A DNA stretch of 64,000 bases. Source: Cordilura impudica. Its lineage: Eukaryota; Arthropoda; Insecta; Diptera; Scathophagidae. A model generated the notes under the pieces. The model saw only the letters and a program-made list of their open reading frames with translations. It was not told the origin of the DNA and did no database searches. The translations under genes and the position numbers were made by a program. Location: contig OY821518.1 in the NCBI GenBank assembly GCA_963682025.1, positions 35,221,059-35,285,058 on the forward strand, written 5' to 3'. The first letter of the stretch is position 1. Every line of letters starts with the position of its first letter. This document shows positions 22,905-34,032 of the stretch, in pieces.

Positions 22905-24495
22905 TACACGGTGAACAAATTCCCCAAATTTAAAAAAAGGTACCCAAAAGAAATGAACAAATTCCCCATTTTTTTTTAATCGAAATAAAAAACGAACTTA
23001 CTCCCCAAATTCATTATTAAGTTTTTACATATTTTTATTTAATGAATTTTGTTAAATATTTATTTTAGTAAACATTTGCATACTGCTCTCAATATATGTC
23101 CAGCAATAAATGCATTTAAAACGAGTATTCTTTTCAAAATAAGTTGGCAACAGCTGCGCGGCAGCACAGGTGTGGTTGCCAAACGCGCGTAAGCGGCGCG
23201 CGGCGTGCGACCGCGGACTCGGACGCGACGGGTGCGGACGCGACGCGCTCTCGGAACACAGCTCAGCTAAAATATCGCAATGCTTTAAAAAATATGTTTT
23301 AGGAATTAAAATAAGTTAACGAGAACTAAGCGGAGGCACGGGTAGTAGCTGCGAGGAAGCGGCGCGAGGCGTGCAAGCGCGACGCGCTCGCGGAACTTAG
23401 CTCAGCTAAAATATCGACCGCGGACTCGGACGCGACGGATGCGCACGCGACGCGCTTTCGGAACACAGCTCAGCTAAAATATCGCAATGCTCTAAAAAAT
23501 ATGTTTTAGGAATTAAAATAGGTTAACGAGAACTAAGCGGAGGCATGGGTAGTGGCTGCAAGGAAGCGGCGCGAGGCGCGCGGACGCGACCCGCTCGCGG
23601 AACACAGCTCAGCTAAAATATCGAAATAATCTGAAAAATATATTTTGGCGATTAAAATAAGTTTACAGCAACTGCTCGGCAGCACGGGTGTGGCTGCCAA
23701 ACGCGCGGCGCGCGACCGCTGACTCGGACGCGACGGATGCGCACGCGACGCGCTCTCGGAACACAGCTCAGCTAAAATATCGCAATGCTCTAAAAAATAT
23801 GTTTTAGGAATTAAAATAAGTTAACGAGAACTAAGCGGCAGCACGGGTAGTAGCTGCGAGGAAGCGGCGCGCGACCGCTGACTCGGACGCGACGGATGCG
23901 GACGCGACGTGCTCGCGGAACACAGCTCAGCTAAAATATCGCAATAATCTGAAAAATATATTTTGGTGATTAAAATAAGTTGACAACAACTGCACGGCAG
24001 CACGGGTCTGGCTGCCAAACGCGCGGAAGCGGACGTCGTATGAAACTACGTAGATAACTACGTATGTAAAATTATTACCTGTTGATCAAAATAGGCCACA
24101 CATATACTATAAGCAGTTGCTTAAAGAAACCTTGCGACACAATATTAAACGTTGCATTAGTCTTTCATTTCTGAAACTTGAATTTGACGTCTCTGCTCAA
24201 TTATGATCACTTATTGAATGAATTAATTCAATTTTTAAAAGTTTTGATTCCTTTAATTTGCGGCCCATTCCGTTATATTTGATGTTTATAAATAAACTGA
24301 AAAAAAAACTTAAAGCGGTTTCGCACCTTATTTTTGAAGCATTTTTTTTCTTATAAAAAACTTCTAAATTAAAAAACCAAAAATTTTTCAATTGAAATAA
24401 AAAATGAATTTACTGCCCATACAAATTTTTGGGGAGAAACTTCATTTTATTGGGGAATTTGTTAATTGGGGACTAAGTACTCAGCGCCTGGTAAG
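22905..24495. mobile_element. Insertion with inverted AATTCCCC-rich ends around a GC-rich array
   Basis: The left border is CACGGTGAACAAATTCCCCA at 22909. The right border, read inward, contains AACAAATTCCCC and CTCCCCAAAAATTTG-like blocks that match the left end in order, so the segment has imperfect terminal inverted repeats. It interrupts the 155-bp unit array near the 3' part of the Helitron. No frame looks coding. The exact right end and target duplication are not resolved. Confidence 0.5.
23150..24030 (+). repeat. GC-rich tandem array, six GGAACACAGCTCAGCTAAAA motifs
   Basis: The motif recurs at 23253, 23392, 23460, 23599, 23759 and 23918, so the spacing is 139, 68, 139, 160 and 159 bp. 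Between motifs lie CpG-dense stretches such as GGACGCGACGGATGCG and AAGCGGCGCGAGGCG, alternating with AT-rich ATATGTTTTAGGAATTAAAA. In a genome this AT-rich the CpG density is striking. It is not coding in any frame I could follow. Confidence 0.85.
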
Positions 24496-24828
24496 CATAG
24501 TGAACCATTTTTCAAGTCAAAGGCCTTTTCATCCCGGGCAAGACCGGGTAAAAACAGCTAGTGAAATATAAAAAATGAAAAACGAAAAATAAAAAACTAA
24601 AAATTAACCAGTTGAAATAATAATAAATATTTTTATATTAGCAGAGCCTCTGCAGCTGATACATAGATGACGCTTACTGTTTGATTTTAAAAAAGTGCCA
24701 CAAAAGCATCTTTAATTACTAGGTGTTTACACATCTGCAATGTGATCGGACTCACATGATTTTTTTTTGTTTAATGTATTTCACGCTAATCCTTTACCCG
24801 TTACGGAAACTAAAACAAAAAAACAAGT

Positions 24829-26032
24829 AAGAAAATTATAGTCGGTATAGACCGGTATCGACCATATCGGCAGCAGCGAGCCGAACCCTAACCGGCTTTT
24901 TATATGTATACAGCCGAACGAAAATAGAAATGCTCACCAAAGAGTAAAAGTAAACAACAATTTCATTCAGTCTATATCGCATTGCATTTTGAAATTTTGA
25001 AAATGATTTTTTATTATGGATAGAAAAGACTAAATGTTCTTTCCATTTTCTTTTAAATTTCAGAATGTAAGATTTCAAAATTTAAAACAAATTATATTTA
25101 AAATTTTCCCATATTCATCGTGAATTCAACTATTTGCCCTTTTAGTCATTCATATAAAGATTCATAGAAAACCTTCACAAACTAATTCAATATCGGCATT
25201 GTGTTATGTCTATGGATTTCGATTAGTGTAATACAACTAACACATGTTCAAAAACACTACTACTAACTCATTTCTCTCGATGACCACCTCTGGTTTAGAC
25301 CGACTATACGATACTATAGACCATGCGTTTAGAGATCCTATCTCTTAGGTCCAGCTGATTAGATATAGAAAATAAGCATAAAGCAAATTTGAGTGCCACT
25401 GTTATTATTTTTTGCTTTCGGATATGAGACATGAACCAAACTTAACTATATTTGGTAATGTGACTCATTTTTTATTTGTTTTTTTTTTTTTTTTTTTTGC
25501 AAAAACGTATACAAACCAAATTTAAGAAAAATCTGTGCATTTTTATCTTTTGATAGATTTAAGAAAGAACTTCATATGGAGCCTATAAATAAGAATTGTC
25601 GTATAGGGTTAATTTTTTGACTACTGATAAATGGATGTATCGAGTATGCATAAACCCAATTTGAACGAGATCTATATGATAATTTGGATTCTATGGCAAT
25701 GTACGTCGATCTCATAGGGGTCATTTGTATGGGGGCTGGGATTTTCACCAATTTCAACAGCTTTCATCTTATGGCAGATAGAAGCTAAATTTCGTCAAAA
25801 TATATTCATATTTGCGACCGGTAGTTTGATTACAAGGCTTATATGGACACACACACACGGACGGACGGACAGACGGACGGACGGGGGACGGCGGACATCG
25901 CCACATCGACTCAGAACATTATTTTGAATCCATCGCTATAACAAACGATGAGTCTGGGTCAATTATTTTTGGCAGTTACAAGTATCAGCACAAAGTCATT
26001 ATACCCTGACCACATAGTGGTGTAGGGTATAA
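24829..26032 (-). repeat. mini-me-type repeat with GTCC microsatellite (minus)
   Basis: The ends are AACAAGTAAGAAAATTATAG at 24825 and ACCACATAGTGGTGTAGGGT near 26007-26026, with a GGACGGACAGACGGACGG array at 25857-25886. The same landmarks lie in the opposite orientation at 57763-58556 and, shortened, at 14879-15029. There is no coding capacity; the short frames in it are chance. Confidence 0.75.
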
Positions 26033-26966
26033 AAAACTTTTTTCAGCAAAGTCGCTATTTACTCTTACTGGAGAAAGAAGCTAGTGCTTTCATTGCATAT
26101 AATAAAATATTTACTCAATAATGAATAATAAATTCCATCTGTAATAATTTTATTACTTTTAAATGGAAACTCTTAGTGAAAAACCACATATTTTAAGGAT
26201 GGCAATACTTTTGGTTTGTGGATATATAAAATAAAATAATAAGTTCGTAGTTTTTGGTAGTTAATGCGATATTGAGATGAAATTAATTGAACTAATCTTT
26301 ATTATAAACAGGTAAAAATGTCGCGTACTTACTATTACAAAAATGACAGGTAAAAATGTCGCGTACTTAATAATACTAAAGATTGTAAAAATAAGTCGAA
26401 TGCAAATAATTCACTACGACAACTACCAACAGAAAGCCACATTATTGGTTTTTATGTGAAAGATGAATCGCTTTAAAAAATTATTTTCTATGTCACGTTC
26501 TTGACCGTACTTTAAAATATAATTGAATATAATTCAACACATCAAAATTGAGTAATATTTCATATGATATCTTGTTAAACACATCTTCCCATTACAAATT
26601 CAATATTTAGTAGCGTTTTATCTTTAATCCAAACGCCGGAATTCTGAAAACAAAAATTTAAATCACAATTCACGTACAACTAATTTCCTTAGCAAGTGAC
26701 TTGATCTAAAGCTACAAGATTCAGCCTTTGCTTAAAATGATCACCGAAACAGTCCAATGCAAACAAAAAAAAATAAAGTATTATTGTTTTTCATACAAAA
26801 TTGTAGATAAAGTCTACCTGAAGTACACTTTAATTTTTTTTGCATACGGCCCTTAGTGTCAGCAATTGTATTAAAATGGTAACCGTACCTAGCAGTGTTT
26901 ATAATATTAAGTTTAAGAGTTTAAGGTGTAATTTATACTCTTACTTATTTACTTAAACAGATATAT
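26033..26966. other. Unassigned AT-rich stretch with a small direct repeat
   Basis: CAGGTAAAAATGTCGCGTAC occurs twice, at about 26310 and 26348. Otherwise nothing is recognised. Confidence 0.4.
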
Positions 26967-29071
26967 GGGGGGTTCCATGTCAAGTGCACCAACTTTTGAA
27001 ACCGATGTCTTCCGATCGGGATGAAATTTGCACCAAGGTTAGTCCTATTGGATAGTAGTTTAGACACAATTTTTCAACAGGATCGGTCCAGATCTCTCTG
27101 AGTTAGAAGGATCAAAATTTGACATTTTGGCCAAACAGGTGTTTTTTTCTCATCCATGTAACTTATTACCTATTGTTCTTAGAAAATATTCTCCCAAAGA
27201 GTTTAGATAGCTATTTCTTCAGTATTTCGGAAAAAAATACTTACAAAAAAAAAAAAAAAATTTGTAGACTTTTTTTTTGCTAAATTAAAGCATTTTTTGC
27301 CTTTTTTTTCCAAAAAGGGCATTTTTTTTTTTTTTTTATTTTTTCATAAGAAAGCTTAGGATTTTTCCTTTAATAACTTTTTGGTCGCTTAGTGGGATGG
27401 GAGTGGGATATCTATCAAAATAAATATTTTGTAACTCAAGACAACGGTTTTTCAATTTTTCACAAATGCACTATTTTGAATTTGTTCCTATTTGTGTCTA
27501 AAACCTTACAAATAAAACTTATACTGAGAAACTAGACAAACTAAACTTTCCGAAGGTATATAACATACCTAACTAAAATTTTATACCCTCGATACTGTAA
27601 TACTCAGAATATGTAAACCTCAGGAAAAAATCGCTTTTTTTCTATAGAAATGTTGAAAAATTATTATTTTTGAATTATTTTTAATAATAATTAAAGTAAT
27701 GTATAATAATAATAATACTAAAAATAAAAAGATAAATAATTTATTAAAATTTAATCTTAATTGCATTAGATCCATTTATATCATAGCTATTTTTATACTT
27801 AATTTATTGTAGCTAATGAAGTATTTAAGTCTTGTAAATTTTTAAATACCCAGTCTTTCATCCAGCTTTTTTTGTCGCCTTTATTTACTGCGTTTTTTTG
27901 TCAATCCTTTCTTGGCATTACTAGGTTCAGCTATTGATTTCGCTGCTGGTTTATTTGTTGTCTTAGGAAAGAAATCGCATTGAATAGAGGCAGAAAACTT
28001 TTTCAACTTGGGTCTTCCATCGACAAGCGGTATAAAAGCATGGTATTCAGCGGTGCCATCGATTGTTACCGCAGCATCGAATCTGCTCTTCACTGTTTTC
28101 AATGTTTCCTGATGATCCTCTTTGCTACTAAAAACTATTTTATTTTTTTTTTAAAATAACTTTTTGCCTAATGGAATAAAGCAGTCGCATCTAAGATGCG
28201 ATCTTGATGAGAGCACTGGAGGCTATACTTCGCTGCATTTCTTTTAAGGTTTGCTCCAATACTATCACATGCTCCTTTGCCATGAGCAGTAGGATGCAAA
28301 TGCCACTTGCTGGCATTCCAAAATCTTTTTCATGGGCCATAAGATTTGCCAAGCTACCTTTGTTTTTAAAATGTGGACGAGCTCCGTCCGAAACGTAGTA
28401 TACCTTCTTTACTGTAAATTTAGATTTTAGAAATTTTAGCATTATCTTCTGGTACTCATAAACTGCAACGGTATCATGTTTTAAATCGTCGGATATGATT
28501 GCCATACTTTTGTGTTCCAGTTTTTCATCTTTCATGTACTAAATAACTACTGTGAATATAGTTGCTTGGTCGTTATTGAAGTGGAATGCTTGCATGGGAT
28601 CCTGAAGAACATATTTATAGTTTTCTGCGAAATCATATGAAATAACGAATTCACCAGACTTCAAATGTATCTTCAAATCCTTGAAGAATGACCATTGCTC
28701 TTTGACTAAAAAGTCATGGTTTCTCAAGTTTAGCAATCCTGTACACATTTCTTCCACAAAATCATCCACATTTAAAATGATTGTTTTCAATGTGCATCTG
28801 TCAGTCTGAATCCAAGAATCAAATTTGACCTCCTCTATATATTCTCGATCTAAAGAGTTGATTAAATTTTCTTTGATGAGTGTGGTTTTCGGGCGATTGG
28901 TATATTCACCTAAGTGGCAAGAAGTTGTTGCATTAGGACACATAGTCAATTTAAGGCAATCGCGGTAATCGTGTCTAAACTGCTATCCAATAGGACTAAC
29001 CTTGGTGCAAATTTCATCCCGATCGGAAGACATCGGTTTCAAAGGTTGGTGCACTTGACATGAAATCCCCC
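26967..29071 (-). mobile_element. DNA transposon with ~102-bp TIRs, unclassified DDE type
   Basis: The left TIR 26967-27068 starts GGGGGGTTCCATGTCAAGTG; the right TIR 28971-29071, read inward, starts GGGGGATTTCATGTCAAGTG. Both continue through CGATGTCTTCCGATCGGGAT to TTTAGACAC. Flanks are AT repeats, so the target duplication (perhaps TA or ATAT) cannot be fixed. The coding part begins immediately inside the right TIR on the minus strand and lacks its N-terminus, so this is an internally deleted copy. Confidence 0.85.
27881..28970 (-). pseudogene. DDE-type transposase fragment of an unclassified arthropod family
   Basis: On the minus strand the pieces are DYRDCLKLTMCPNATTSCHL, then FLVKEQWSFFKDLKIHLKSG, FVISYDFAENYKYVLQDPMQ and FHFNNDQATIFTVVI. 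After a stop come KHDTVAVYEYQKIML and VYYVSDGARPHFKNKGSL, then after a frameshift HLHPTAHGKGACDSIGANLK. The ISYDFAENY, YVSDG and GACDSIG blocks are spaced like acidic catalytic motifs of a DDE nuclease. I have seen this motif set in uncharacterised proteins repeated in arthropod and hydra genomes but cannot name the superfamily. A Lys-rich C-terminal piece is at 27881-28102. At least one stop and one frameshift make it inactive. Confidence 0.65.
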
Positions 29072-29094
29072 ATATATATATATATATATATATA

Positions 29095-30451
29095 CTGGCT
29101 GACCCGGCAAACGTTGCTTTGCCTTATAACTTATTTCTAGTTAATATTATTGTTTTTAATTGAAAAATAACGAATGTATTGTAAGTGTGTGGTGATCTAT
29201 CTGACAGAAAGAGGAATAAATCGCTATAGACCATAGTCGCCGATGAAAACCAAAAACACCAACAATTTATTTTCTCAATGCAATGTATTTCTTTAACGTA
29301 ACCAACATATTAATCGATAGATCTCTCAAAAATTAAACATAAATTAAAAAGTAACATATTTTTTATTCTGAAGTATGAAAATGAATCAAAGGCAATCAAT
29401 ATTCACTACGAAGAGCAATTGACTGCATTATATTTTTTGTCAGTCCGTCTTTAGCCAACGCAGTTAAGCTTGATGGTTTGCCCACGCGAGAACATGCCAC
29501 GTATAATTGTCCGTGTGAAAAGCATGGTGTGTCCAAATCTAAGCCACAAACATCGCAGACATCGTTTGGCCTTGCGACTTATTGATTGTTTTTGCGAATG
29601 CCAATTTAGTAGGCAATTGAACGCGTTTAAATTCGATTGGTACGCCTGTGGAAATCATCGGAATTCTTGGCAGAAAACATCATCGGCTCGGAATTTACCG
29701 TTCAAAATGGTGGCTTCGATAACGTTTTTCATAAATTTTTTAATGACAAATCATGTGCCGTTATACAGCCATAGTGGCCTCAAATTCCGAAGTAGAATAA
29801 CGGAAGATCCAACTTTCAGTCGTAGAAGGTGTGGTGGCATGCCAGGCAAATCCAGTGAGTTCAAAAACTCTGCTGGATAATTTACATCTTCGTTAGTATC
29901 ACAAACTGTATTGATTTGTATGATACTAATTCACCTACCAACAAATATTGTATCTTGAAGTTTAAATAGTCGACGTCCGTATTTTTTGCTGCCGAAATAG
30001 CTCTTTCTGCCAGCCACGCATGATTTATGTATTGTGTACTTATATCGGGAAATATGCGGTCAATGATATCATTTTGCGAACCAACGATGGTGCAACAATT
30101 ATTGGCCAATTTTATGCATCCAGTATTTTCGTAGAGAGGAACTTTTCCGTCGCCGTTATCTAATAATGTGCAAACCTCTCCCTCTCCCATTTTCGGCATG
30201 GCTACTAACATTAATAATATATGACACAAATTTGCAAACTCTCCTTGCGATAGTAGTACTCAATATATATGATATTTTAAATTCACTTTGTATGGGAGGT
30301 GCCACGCCCTAATCACCTAGCCAAACGAAATATACCTTAGGACCTATTCGCATACCCACCAAATACACGTAAAAAATTTTATATAAATCGGTCAAGCCGT
30401 TTTGGAAGAGTTTTTCACAAACACCGTGACATTAGAATTTTATATATTAGA
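29095..30451 (-). mobile_element. Truncated Helitron (helicase end kept)
   Basis: On the minus strand the 5' end is TCTAATATATAAAATTCTAA at 30451, followed by GTCACGGTGTTTGTG, a widespread insect Helitron start. The 3' end has the hairpin GGCAAAGCAACGTTTGCC (about 29121-29104), then GGGTCAG and CCAGT, where CTAGT is expected. It has lost the Rep domain and most of the helicase. Confidence 0.8.
29460..30240 (-). pseudogene. Helitron helicase, C-terminal third
   Basis: Minus-strand reading gives GEGEVCTLLDNGDGKVPLYE, IIDRIFPDISTQYINHAWLA and LVGELVSYKSI. In other frames it continues with SSVILLR-like and INKSQGQTM (the helicase motif near the end of PIF1-like Helitron helicases), and THHAFHTDNYTWHVLAW-type remnants of the C-terminus. 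This is the same protein region as 48538-49380, so the two can be aligned. Frameshifts occur around 29880 and 29560. In life this part of RepHel would unwind DNA during rolling-circle transposition. Confidence 0.8.
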
Positions 30452-31026
30452 TATTTTTTATACATGTCCTCCACACCACTGTGCAATACATTTTTACCTC
30501 ATCGAAATAAATTCCGGAGATGTCATAGACTAAATATATATTCTAAAATCTTATAAGAGGAGAAGGCGATCTAGCGATGTCAGTCTGTCTGTCCGTCTGG
30601 TGGAAAACATTATACTGTCCGCAATATTTCTAGTAGGTCGTACTACTTGGATTTAAAATGTTCATCGTAGTCTGCAGCAATTTTGTCTTGCACTTGGAGC
30701 CTCTAGGCCTTACAGCCGACGATTGACTTACGAAAATGTTAAGATGCTCCAATAAAATATCGTAAAAATGTTAAAATTGAGAAAAATATTTACACGTAAA
30801 AGAACATGTACATATCGGTATGTCAAAACGATGCATACACATTTTTGCTTTCTTGTAGCTTTTGTTGTTTTGTTATTGGTTTGAGTACGTGTGTATCGCT
30901 AATAAATAAACAAACATAAATGTAAGTGTATGCGTTTATATTGCACTGATTGCATTTAATAATTGCTTTCAATTAAAAAAGCACGAGAATGCCTACAATT
31001 TTTGTAATTATCTTTATTAATTTTAA
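30452..31026. other. Unassigned stretch with a GTCTGTCCGTCT fragment
   Basis: AGCGATGTCAGTCTGTCTGT near 30575 followed by CCGTCTGG is a remnant of a mini-me-like or retrotransposon leader sequence. No gene is seen. Confidence 0.4.
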
Positions 31027-31372
31027 CTAGCAGATTCCATCCCTCGAAATTCGAGTGAAAATTCTAGGAAATTTTATTTTTTCATTAAATAAAGACCCTA
31101 AAGTTATGCTAATCAATTATAACCAATTCGCAAATCGGCACAAAAAACAAACTCATTTTTATTACAACCACATTAACAAATTTAATAAACACACACATAG
31201 CATTGTATAATTTTATGTATGTGTTAGCAGCAACTTTTTTTTTTTTTTATAATTCTTTTATTTACAATCTGTTTTTATACAACAATAAGCAAATTTGTTA
31301 AACTTAAATAAACTTAAACATAATGTGGACACTAATCCAGTTAAATTATTTACAAATTTGTAAAATAAGATA

Positions 31373-34032
31373 TCATTTTCTATAAGGTAAATCTAATATA
31401 TGATGCCTTTTCAGTCTATTTATTTCCTCACTTTCATCTTGTAAGCATATGGCTAATGGGTTACTGTGGTTACTAAGTTTGTCAGTGTATCCTGAACTAT
31501 GTCTATTAATCTCGTCTTGAACTGTAGTAATCTGTAAATCTTTGTAAATATTGTTATTAGTTACGAACCATGGTGCATTTGTTATCAACCGTAGAGTTTT
31601 TGATTGGTATCTTTGCAAGATTTCAATATTAGAATTACTAGCTGTCCCCCAAAACTGTGTGCCATAAGTTCAAACTGGTTTCAGTATTGTTTTGTAAATA
31701 AGAAGTTTATTGTTAATAGAAAGCTCTGATTTTGGACTAAGAAGCCAATACATTTTTCTTGTTTTTATATTTAATTGTTGCCTTTTTGCTTTAATGTGAT
31801 CTTTCCAAGTAAGTCTGCGATCCAGGTGAAGACCAAGATATTTAACTTAAGTTTGTTTTGTGATTTGAGTACCATTTAATGTAAGCACTGAACAATCACC
31901 TTTTCTTAAAGTAAACGTTACATGGGTAGATTTTTGGGTATTTACTTCTATATTCCATTTCTGCAGTCATAACTCAATGTCGTTAAGTTGAGTTTGGATC
32001 GTTGCTGAAGCAATATCTGCTTTATGTTGCAACTGTTACATTTTCTCGGATAGGCATGTCCGATGTGAATATGGTGTAAAGGACACGGCCTAAAACACTA
32101 CCTTGTGAAATTCCCGCTTTAATTGGACATATATCGGAGATTTCAGCATTTGCTTTTACGTAGAAGAATCTTTGGTTTAAGTATGACTTAATGAAGAAAT
32201 AATATGGTGATGGAAGTAATTTTTTTAATTTGAATAGAAGTCTCTGGTGCCAAACTCTATCGAAGGCTTCTTGGATGTCTAAAAACACAGCCGAACAATA
32301 TTGTTTTCGTTCTAATGCATCCCTTATAATGTTGACTATCCAATGACCTTGCTCAGGAGTGCCATGGTGTTGCCGAAAACCAAATTGGTAGTCTGGAATT
32401 ATGTTTTTTCTTTCCAGCACTGGTAACAATCTACGTAAAAATATTCTTTCAAATAATTTAGAAAATGTTGTTAACGGACTAATTGGTCTGTAAGAAGAAA
32501 TATTGTTTTGTGGTTTGTTTGGTTTTGTACCATTATCACTTCTGCATATTTCCATTGATTGGGGAAGTGGTATAATCTCAAAATTGAATTAAATATTAAA
32601 GATAGAAAAATAATTCCTTTTTTTTGGAAGGGCTTTAACAGCTGTAGCAGTTATTTTATCATATCCAGCAGTTTTTCTATTATTTAGAGCTATGATTTCT
32701 TTTTGCACTTCTTGTGGAGAAACGTGCTGAACTGAAAGATCCATCTGACAAGGACAGTCTAGGAATTGTTCTATTTCATTCATATCGTTATCGCTGTTAA
32801 TATGAAAAGGCTGGAATATATTTTCCAAGTATTTGGATTACGTATCTGCCTTTTTTTATCTGTCTTGCACCAGCCGTTATTAAGATCTTTAATTGGGATA
32901 TTTCGTTTTACTGGTCATGTTAAATATTTTGTGGCATTCCAAAGGTAATGTTCATCATTTCTGGATATATTAAGGTTAAGGCTTTTGAGAAATTGACTAG
33001 TTTCTTCGTTCTTAAATTCCCGAATACGGGTTTTAACTTCGACTGTGGCATGATTAAAATTCCTTTTGTCAATTGGGCTTCTGGTAGATTGCCAAATTCG
33101 CCACAATCTTCTTTTTTGCCTTATTAAAGCTTGAATTTCTGCAGATATAACCACTCTATTTCTATTACTTCCAGCGTTTTCATGGATAGGTGTAGACAAA
33201 ACTGCCGCTTCATGGATAAGGTTCGTAAAACTTTCAACAGCATCATCCAGTTCCATGCCATATTGAGGAGGAGAAGATAGATTAATATTTTTATCAATCC
33301 AGTATTTGAAAGAATCCATATCAGTTTTTGGCGACAATATTTTAAATGATTTTTGTAATGATTGTAATACTGTGCATACATTCAATATTACAGGTGAATG
33401 GTCAGAGCTCAATTCATCACTATCCATAATATCTAACCAACTTCTTGGTATGCCATTATAAACTACAAAGTCAAGCAAGTCTGGAATTTTGCGTGGATCA
33501 CTTGGCCAATCGGTAGGTCTTCCTGTTGATAAGACAGAGTAATTATATTTTTGCACTTGAAGAGTTCACGTCCTTTTGGATTCATGAGCCTTGAGCCCCA
33601 CCATGTATGTTAGGCATTGTAATCACCACCAACAATAAATCTTGTACCAATTTTTTTAAAAAAATCTTGATAATCCTGACAACTAATGGTATGCCTAGGA
33701 GGTGAATATAAGGAATAAATTGAAATATTATTACCATCGCAATTTATTTTTACGCCTGCTGCTTGAATAGAAGGACATTTGTGTTCCTCAAGAACTTCGT
33801 AATATATACTGGACTTTATTAAAATAGCAGAACCAACGTGAGCACTATTGTTGGGATGATTTGTAGCAACTAAGTCGTAACCTCTAATTCGAAAGTAACT
33901 TCTTGATGTGAAATGCGTTTCAAATACTAATAATATGTCTATGTAGTTTGTATGAAGAAATATTTCAATTTCATTTCCGTGATTGGACAGCCCATTGGCG
34001 TTCCATATTGCAATTCTCAAATTTAATTGCAT
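31373..34032 (-). pseudogene. ORF2 (endonuclease + reverse transcriptase) of the jockey-like element
   Basis: The start at 34032 gives MQLNLRIAIWNANGLSNHGN, an apurinic-type endonuclease domain, with VFETHF and FIVGGDYNA; a nonsense codon follows DYNA near 33615. The endonuclease end (SSDHSPVILNV) is at about 33400. Reverse transcriptase pieces are NNRKTAGYDKITATAVKALP, SSYRPISPLTTFSKLFERIF, FGFRQHHGTPEQGH, SAVFLDIQEAFDRVWH (motif A) and AGISQGSVLGRVLYTIFTSD (motif B). The FADD catalytic motif is gone: the sequence jumps from NVTVAT to ADIASATIQTQLND with a small deletion near 32022. The end is KTLRLITNAPWFVTN. The enzyme would nick target DNA and copy its RNA there, but this copy is dead through the FADD deletion, two nonsense codons and several frameshifts. 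Confidence 0.9.

Larger units (their letters stand above)
21530..24561 (+). mobile_element. Non-coding Helitron, 3.0 kb, with internal arrays
   Basis: The 5' end is TCTATATATATAAAATTC at 21530 after an A. The 3' end has a hairpin (CCCGGGCAAGACCGGG at about 24533-24548), then TAAAAACAG and CTAG at 24558-24561, followed by T. These are the structural hallmarks of Helitrons (TC start, 3' hairpin about 10 nt before CTRR, insertion between A and T). No Rep or helicase motifs are present. Two-thirds of its length is tandem arrays, so it is a non-autonomous, repeat-loaded copy. Confidence 0.85.
20779..24759 (-). repeat. DINE/Helentron-like repeat, right copy of an inverted pair
   Basis: On the minus strand it begins at 24759 with TCATGTGAGTCCGATCACAT and GATGTGTAAACACC and ends near 20779, again lacking the terminal palindrome. 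Its length is inflated by the Helitron at 21530-24561. The block TCACAATACAATCACAAAAA at 20800-20820 pairs with the left copy at 15520-15545. Confidence 0.65.

Noticed and set aside
22909..22930. Transib end (CACGGTG) at the left border of the GC-rich insertion
   Set aside because: The right border has no matching heptamer and there is no A-rich block at the expected distance; the resemblance is only seven bases.
23150..24030. CpG-island promoter of a host gene
   Set aside because: The GC-rich parts are a tandem array inside an insertion within a Helitron, and no exon follows on either strand.
29470..29880. 136-residue plus-strand gene
   Set aside because: It is the opposite strand of a Helitron helicase remnant whose minus-strand motifs are recognisable.
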